Positions 59,489 through 64,000 of a stretch of DNA of 64,000 bases are shown one piece after another (the stretch's first letter is position 1; every line of letters starts with the position of its first letter). Both the position numbers and the translations under genes were made by a program. The notes beneath the pieces are model-generated. The model was not told where the DNA came from. It saw nothing but the letters and a program-made list of their open reading frames with translations, and did no database searches. Location: positions 124,001-188,000 of the forward strand of contig CAWGMP010000008.1 in assembly GCA_963823755.1 (NCBI GenBank), given 5' to 3'. The DNA comes from GCA-003244245 sp963823755 (GTDB lineage: Bacteria; Actinomycetota; Actinomycetes; Mycobacteriales; Pseudonocardiaceae).

Positions 59489-61063
59489 TCATTCGGTCGG
59501 CGATCCCCAGCCACCACCACCGGGAGTTTCGATGCGGATGCGGTCGCCGCGGCGTAACTGCCAGGTGCCCTTGCTGGGCAGCTCCACCTCGGTCCCGTCG
59601 GCCTGGCGCAAGATGTTGCGGCCCACTGCCCCGGGGTGCCCGCCACCGAGCCCCCACGGCGGGTGTTCCCGACGTTCGGACTGCACCGTGAGCGTGCAGT
59701 CGACCAGCGCTTCGACCTCCCGGATCAGACCGTCGCCGCCGGGATGCGCCCCGTCCCCCCCGGAGGAGGACCGCAGCTCGTAGCGCCACACCCGCAGCGG
59801 GTAGTCCAGTTCCATCGCCTCGGCGGGGGTGTTGCGGGTGTTGGTCATCCCGGTGTGCACCCCGGACATGCCGGGCCGGTCGGGGGTACCGCCCTCGCCG
59901 CCGCCCAGCGTCTCGTAGTAGCTGAACGGATGATCACCACCGGTCCCGATGAGCAGGTTGTTCATCGTGCCCTGGCTTGCTGCCGGCACCCGCTCGGGAA
60001 TCGCCTGGGCGAACGCGCCGAGCAGGACGTCGACGATCCGCTGGCTGGTCTCGACATTGCCCGCGGCTGTCGGCGCGGGGAACCTCGCATGCACGACAGA
60101 GCCTTCCGGGGCTCGCACGTGCAACGATCGGTAGCAGCCGGCGTTGGGCGGGGCGTCGGGGTCGGTCAGCATCCGGAACACGAACATCGCGCACGACTGG
60201 GTCACCGCGAACACCGCGTTGAGGTTCACCGGGAGCTGCGGATCGGTGCCCTCGAAGTCGATCGACACCTCGTCGCCCGCGACGGTCACGGCGGCGCGGA
60301 TGGTGACCCCGGTACCGACCTCCAGGACGTCGGAATTGTGGTAGCACCCGTCCGGGATCTCCCGCGCGGCCGCCCGGACCCGCCGGTCGGAGTAGTCGCA
60401 CACGGCCACCATCGCCTCGGATAGCCGCGCCGCCCCCATCCGGCCGGCCAGCTCCCGCAACCGGCGAGCCCCCACGTGGTTGGCCGCGAACTGTGCCCTC
60501 AGGTCGCCCCGGCGCTCGCCGGGGGTCCGCGAGTTCGCGGCGATCAGCGCCACCACGTCGTCGCGTTCCCCGCCTGCGTCGGCGATCAGGATGGGCGGGA
60601 TGCGGATCCCCTCCATCGCGATGTCGGTGGCGGTGGCCGGCATGGACCCTGGTGCCGCTCCGCCGACGTCGGCGTGGTGCGCGCGGTTGGCCACGTAACC
60701 GAGCAACTCCGTGCATTCTTCTGGACCGTCCGAAGAGCCGACAGCGGCGACGATCGTGAGGTCCGGCAGGTGGGTACCGCCCAGGTAAGGGTCGTTGACG
60801 CAGACCTGCTGACCAGGCCGCAGCGTGCCGAAGGTGTCGAGTACCGCGCGGACGCCGGCCGGCATGGCACCCAGGTGCACCGGGATGTGCTCGGCCTGGG
60901 CGACCATGTTCCCGTCGGGGTCGAACACCGCGGCCGAGCAGTCGGCGCGTTCCTTGATGTTGGGGGAGTACGCAGCGCGTCGCAGCGCGACGCCCATCTC
61001 CTCGGCGACCCCGGCCAGCGCGTGCCGGAACACCTCCAGCTCAACCCCGGACAACTCAGCCAT
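59489..61063 (-). CDS. Hydantoinase B/oxoprolinase-type subunit
   Basis: Encodes 524 residues (MAELSGVELEVFRHALAGVA). Family motifs: SPNIKERADCSAAVFDPDGN, NDPYLGGTHLPDLTI, YVANRAHHADVGG and the final GRNILRQADGTEVELPSKGT followed by the terminal PGGGGWG. HyuA-HyuB enzymes use ATP to open or carboxylate cyclic amides or ketones (5-oxoproline, N-methylhydantoin, acetone, acetophenone). Its start overlaps the HyuA end by eight bases. Substrate not determinable. Confidence 0.92.
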   Translation of the reverse strand: MAELSGVELEVFRHALAGVAEEMGVALRRAAYSPNIKERADCSAAVFDPDGNMVAQAEHIPVHLGAMPAGVRAVLDTFGTLRPGQQVCVNDPYLGGTHLPDLTIVAAVGSSDGPEECTELLGYVANRAHHADVGGAAPGSMPATATDIAMEGIRIPPILIADAGGERDDVVALIAANSRTPGERRGDLRAQFAANHVGARRLRELAGRMGAARLSEAMVAVCDYSDRRVRAAAREIPDGCYHNSDVLEVGTGVTIRAAVTVAGDEVSIDFEGTDPQLPVNLNAVFAVTQSCAMFVFRMLTDPDAPPNAGCYRSLHVRAPEGSVVHARFPAPTAAGNVETSQRIVDVLLGAFAQAIPERVPAASQGTMNNLLIGTGGDHPFSYYETLGGGEGGTPDRPGMSGVHTGMTNTRNTPAEAMELDYPLRVWRYELRSSSGGDGAHPGGDGLIREVEALVDCTLTVQSERREHPPWGLGGGHPGAVGRNILRQADGTEVELPSKGTWQLRRGDRIRIETPGGGGWGSPTE

Positions 61064-63005
61064 GCAGGTGCACCACCAGGTTGCCGTCGCCGTCGACCAC
61101 GGCGACCTCGCCGGCAGCGAGCAACGTGGTGGTGTCCGGCTGCTCGATCAACGCCGGGCCGCTGACCTCGTCCCCGGCGGCTAGCCCCGCTCGGGAGACC
61201 ACCCGGGCCAGGCCCGCATCACCGATCTCCCGAGACCGCTCCGGAGCAGGCTCGCCCTGGTCCCAGTCCTCCGGTGGCTGCGGCAGGATCGGTTCCCCTT
61301 GTGCCACCACTCGTAGAGTGACCACCAGCACCTGCTCGTCAGGCATGGCGTATCCGTAGGCCTGCCGGTGCGCGGCGTGCAGCAGCCGCGCCAGATCGGC
61401 GCCTGCTTCAGCGGCGATCCGCAGCTCGTGGGACTGGCCGGCGTAGCGGGCGTCGGCCACCCGAGACACCGTGATCTGGCCCGTCACGCCCTGGTGCGCC
61501 AGCTCTTCCCGGGCCTGTCCCTCCAGCGCTTGCCAGGAACCGGCGAGATCGTCGCCTGCCGACGCCAGCACCGTCCGGGATGCCTCATACCGGGCCGGCG
61601 CGAGCAGCAGGCCCAGCGCGCTGAGCACACCCGGAGCGGGAGGCACCACCACCGCGCGGCAGCCCAGCTCGCGGGCCAGCGCGGTGGCGTGCAGCGGACC
61701 GGCGCCACCGTAGGCGACCAGCGCCAGGCCGGCCGGGTCGACGCCGCGTTCGGTGCTGACCTTGCGCAAGGCGCGGGCCATCGTGGCCCGCACGACCGCG
61801 AGGATTCCCGGCGCCCCGCCGGCGGATTCCGGTAGCGCACCGAGGGCACGCCCGGCCGCGTCGACGTCCAGGCGCAAGCCCCCGCCGAGTTGCCGATCCG
61901 GGTCGAGGTGGCCGAGCACGCAGTGCGCGTCGGTCACCGTGGGTTCGGTACCGCCCAGCCCGTAACAGGCCGGGCCGGGCTCCGCACCAGCTGACCGCGG
62001 GCCGACCCGCAACGCGCCGCCGGTGTCGACCCAGGCGATCGACCCGCCTCCCGCGCCCACGGTGTGGATCCCGACCGCCGGGGTGCGAAACGGCAACCCG
62101 GCGATGGTCGCGGACGTCGACACCTCCGGCTGGGCATCCCTGATCAGGCAGGCGTCGGTGGAGGTGCCGCCCATGTCGAAGGCGATCGCGTCGTCGAAAC
62201 CGGCGGACCGCGCCACGGCGGCCGCCGCGACGGCACCCGCGGCGGGTCCGGACAGTAACGTGTGCACCGGGGCCGCAGCCACGAAATCGACACCGGCGGT
62301 GCCGCCACCTGAGGTCATCACGGTGATCGTCGGACCGGGGAGCCGGTCGGTCAGGTTGGACAGGTAGCGGCGCATCACGGGCTCGACGGCGGCGTTGAGC
62401 ACGCACGTCGACGCCCGCTCGAACTCACGGAACTCCGGGAGCAGCTCGCTGGAACGGGTGATCGGAAGGTTCAGCTTGCCCAGCGCGTCGCACAGCCGCC
62501 GCTCGTGTTCGTCGCAGGCGTAGCTGAACAGCAAGCTCACCGCTACCGACTCCGGCTTGAGGCTCTCGACCCGGCGCACCACCCGATCGATCTCCGCGTC
62601 GGTCAGCGCGATGATCGCCGCGCCGTCCGGGCCGGTCCGCTCGACGACGGTCACCACGAGCTCGTGCGGTACGAGCGGTTCGGGCCGGATGACGGTCAGG
62701 TCGTAGAGTGCGGGCCGGTCCTGCCGGGCTATCTGCAGCACATCAGCGAACCCTGTGGTCGTCACCAGGACGGTCCGGGCGAGCGTGCGTTCCAACACCG
62801 CGTTGGTGGCCGTCGTGGTGCCGTGCGGCAGCAGCCGCAACGGCGCGCCGGGCCAGGCCTGCTCGACACCTCGCTGCACTCCTACCGCCTGATTGCCGGG
62901 GGTGGTCGGCACCTTCACCGCCCGGGGCCGGTGGCCACCGGCGTGCACCACGACATCGGTGAACGTGCCCCCGACGTCGACCCCAGCACACGCGTCGCCC
63001 ATCAT
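61056..63005 (-). CDS. Hydantoinase A/oxoprolinase-type subunit
   Basis: Encodes 649 residues (start 63005 or the next ATG at 63002). Actin-like ATPase features: AGVDVGGTFTDVVVH, FDMGGTSTDACLI, GAGGGSIAWVDTGGALRVGP and YGGAGPLHATALARELGC. It works with HyuB encoded just downstream. The 5' end is next to the cruciform at 63025 and only about 200 bases from the divergent acyl-CoA dehydrogenase. Confidence 0.92.
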   Translation of the reverse strand: MMGDACAGVDVGGTFTDVVVHAGGHRPRAVKVPTTPGNQAVGVQRGVEQAWPGAPLRLLPHGTTTATNAVLERTLARTVLVTTTGFADVLQIARQDRPALYDLTVIRPEPLVPHELVVTVVERTGPDGAAIIALTDAEIDRVVRRVESLKPESVAVSLLFSYACDEHERRLCDALGKLNLPITRSSELLPEFREFERASTCVLNAAVEPVMRRYLSNLTDRLPGPTITVMTSGGGTAGVDFVAAAPVHTLLSGPAAGAVAAAAVARSAGFDDAIAFDMGGTSTDACLIRDAQPEVSTSATIAGLPFRTPAVGIHTVGAGGGSIAWVDTGGALRVGPRSAGAEPGPACYGLGGTEPTVTDAHCVLGHLDPDRQLGGGLRLDVDAAGRALGALPESAGGAPGILAVVRATMARALRKVSTERGVDPAGLALVAYGGAGPLHATALARELGCRAVVVPPAPGVLSALGLLLAPARYEASRTVLASAGDDLAGSWQALEGQAREELAHQGVTGQITVSRVADARYAGQSHELRIAAEAGADLARLLHAAHRQAYGYAMPDEQVLVVTLRVVAQGEPILPQPPEDWDQGEPAPERSREIGDAGLARVVSRAGLAAGDEVSGPALIEQPDTTTLLAAGEVAVVDGDGNLVVHLHG

Positions 63006-63024
63006 TCCCCCATCGTTCCGGTGT

Positions 63025-63090
63025 CCCCGACATGGAGCCTTGTCGGGGTTATTCGGGGCCCGCTAGCCCCGACAAGGCTCCATGTCGGGG
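63025..63090. repeat. Cruciform of two 24-nt CCCCGA-N12-TCGGGG units (copy 2)
   Basis: Arm 63025-63048 (starting CCCCGACATGGAGCCTTG) is perfectly inverted at 63067-63090 around an 18-base spacer. The first 13 bases match those of copy 1. Each arm also folds alone: CCCCGACA pairs with TGTCGGGG. Confidence 0.8.
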
Positions 63091-63131
63091 CCGGTCGGAC
63101 TCGACCTCGCGACGGATCTGACTTGCCGAGG

Positions 63132-63169
63132 TTACCGGCTGGTAATATGCTGTTGTTACCGGCGAGTAG
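63132..63169. promoter_or_regulatory. Two operator-like sites before the acyl-CoA dehydrogenase
   Basis: TTACCGGCTGGTAA (63132-63145) is a palindrome with TTACC/GGTAA arms; TTACCGGCGAGTAG (63156-63169) is an imperfect second copy starting 24 bases later. They lie 34-70 bases before the start codon, as expected for a TetR-type fatty-acid regulator. Confidence 0.6.
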
Positions 63170-63202
63170 GGCCGGTGCCACGACTGCGTCGGAGTGAGGA
63201 CA

Positions 63203-64000
63203 ATGGGTCACTACAAGAGCAATCTCCGCGACCTGGAGTTCACCCTTTTCGAGGTGCTCCGGGTGCAGGAGCGGATGGGTGTCGGCCCGTACGCCGAGAT
63301 GGACCGCGACACCGCGCACGAGCTGCTCCGCGAGATCGACCGGCTGGCCCGCGGCCCGCTGTCGGACTCTTTCGTCGAGTCCGACCGTCACCCGCCGACC
63401 TTCGACCCCGAGACGCACACCGTCGAGCTCCCCGCGGCGTTCAAGAAGGCCTACCGGGCGCTGTGGGACGGTGAGTGGTACCGGCTGGATCTGCCCGTCG
63501 AGCTGGGCGGTTTCGGTGCGCCGTCCACGCTGCGCTGGGCCGCGTCGGAGCTGATGCTGGGCGCCAACCCGGCGGTGTTCATGTACATGAGTGGTCCCAG
63601 CATGGCCGCTGTGATGTACGACAACGGCAACGCCGAACAGCAGCGCTGGGCCCAGCTCATGATCGATAAGGGCTGGGGCTCGACCATGGTGCTCACCGAG
63701 GCCGACGCGGGGTCGGACGTGGGCGCCGGTCGAACCAAGGCGATCCAGCAGTCCGACGGCTCGTGGCACATCGAAGGCGTGAAGCGCTTCATCACCTCGG
63801 CCGATCACGATCTGACCGACAACATCATGCACATGGTGCTGGCAAGGCCTGAGGGTCCCGGCATCACTCCGGTCCCGGGGACCAAGGGTCTGTCGCTGTT
63901 CCTGGTACCGAAGTACCACTTCGACACCGATACCGGTGAGCTGGGCGAGCGTAACGGCGTGTTCGTGACCGGCCTCGAGCACAAGATGGGTCTCAAGGCC
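63203..64000 (+). CDS. Acyl-CoA dehydrogenase (FadE5-like), cut by the right edge
   Basis: The first 266 residues are present, from MGHYKSNLRDLEFTLFEVLR. The N-terminal extension and WYRLDLPVELGGFGAPSTLR are typical of the long FadE5 class (about 610 residues). GWGSTMVLTEADAGSDVGAG is the flavin/substrate-binding signature and EGVKRFITSADHDL follows. It introduces the first double bond in beta-oxidation and is FAD dependent. The remainder of the gene, with the catalytic Glu, lies beyond the window. Confidence 0.9.
   Translation, partial: MGHYKSNLRDLEFTLFEVLRVQERMGVGPYAEMDRDTAHELLREIDRLARGPLSDSFVESDRHPPTFDPETHTVELPAAFKKAYRALWDGEWYRLDLPVELGGFGAPSTLRWAASELMLGANPAVFMYMSGPSMAAVMYDNGNAEQQRWAQLMIDKGWGSTMVLTEADAGSDVGAGRTKAIQQSDGSWHIEGVKRFITSADHDLTDNIMHMVLARPEGPGITPVPGTKGLSLFLVPKYHFDTDTGELGERNGVFVTGLEHKMGLKA

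Overview
The window is high-GC actinobacterial chromosome. The single-copy gene content (ponA2-like PBP with PASTA next to YqeY and a metallophosphoesterase, a fba-dedA-sigma-purA neighbourhood, a mycothiol-dependent maleylpyruvate isomerase fold protein, a DUF3151 protein, a FadE5-like acyl-CoA dehydrogenase) resembles Mycobacterium/Pseudonocardiaceae gene order. My best guess is a member of the Pseudonocardiaceae; this is inference from family knowledge, not from a search.

Region by region. 1-6888 is a stack of decayed integrative elements piled behind an intact tRNA-Phe. Three partial copies of the tRNA-Phe 3' half (about 1080, 3664 and 5773) split the stack into segments, and each segment keeps one different toxin-antitoxin pair (HicAB, RelBE-like, HigBA) among IS3, IS6 and ISL3 wreckage. 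6815-7077 is a tRNA-Glu/Asp/Phe cluster. 7206-14829 is ordinary chromosome (GlcD/GlpC-type oxidoreductase, class A PBP, YqeY, phosphoesterase). 14847-17256 is a second relic island, at tRNA-Pro, with a duplicated att site, three copies of an integrase-terminator hairpin, integrase C-terminal stubs and a NUDIX plus unknown-protein cargo. 17260-28000 is accessory: a frameshifted HicA-like gene with an HTH partner, an ankyrin protein, a large TIR-STAND-WD40 protein with 14 near-identical repeats, another integrase stub, an XRE/TPR regulator coupled to an EEP-fold phosphohydrolase, and two small peptide genes with the same leader but different C-termini (candidate RiPP or secreted peptides).

28005-54912 is mostly core metabolism: phosphofructokinase, fructose-bisphosphate aldolase, three purine genes (purA, purD, purB), aspartokinase and aspartate-semialdehyde dehydrogenase, plus an ECF sigma factor, DedA protein, CPA1 antiporter, SNF2 helicase with a zinc-ribbon partner, and two genes each broken by a single frameshift (35660-36305 and 47283-48474).

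55080-56799 is a selenocysteine locus in decay: selA and the tRNA-Sec gene look intact, but the selB that overlaps selA is reduced to a mutated, frameshifted stub of about 60 codons. The rest holds a MetE-like cobalamin-independent methyltransferase, a second DedA protein, a HyuA/HyuB pair and the start of an acyl-CoA dehydrogenase that runs off the right edge. Two cruciform elements built from the same 24-nt CCCCGA-N12-TCGGGG unit sit at 54936 and 63025.
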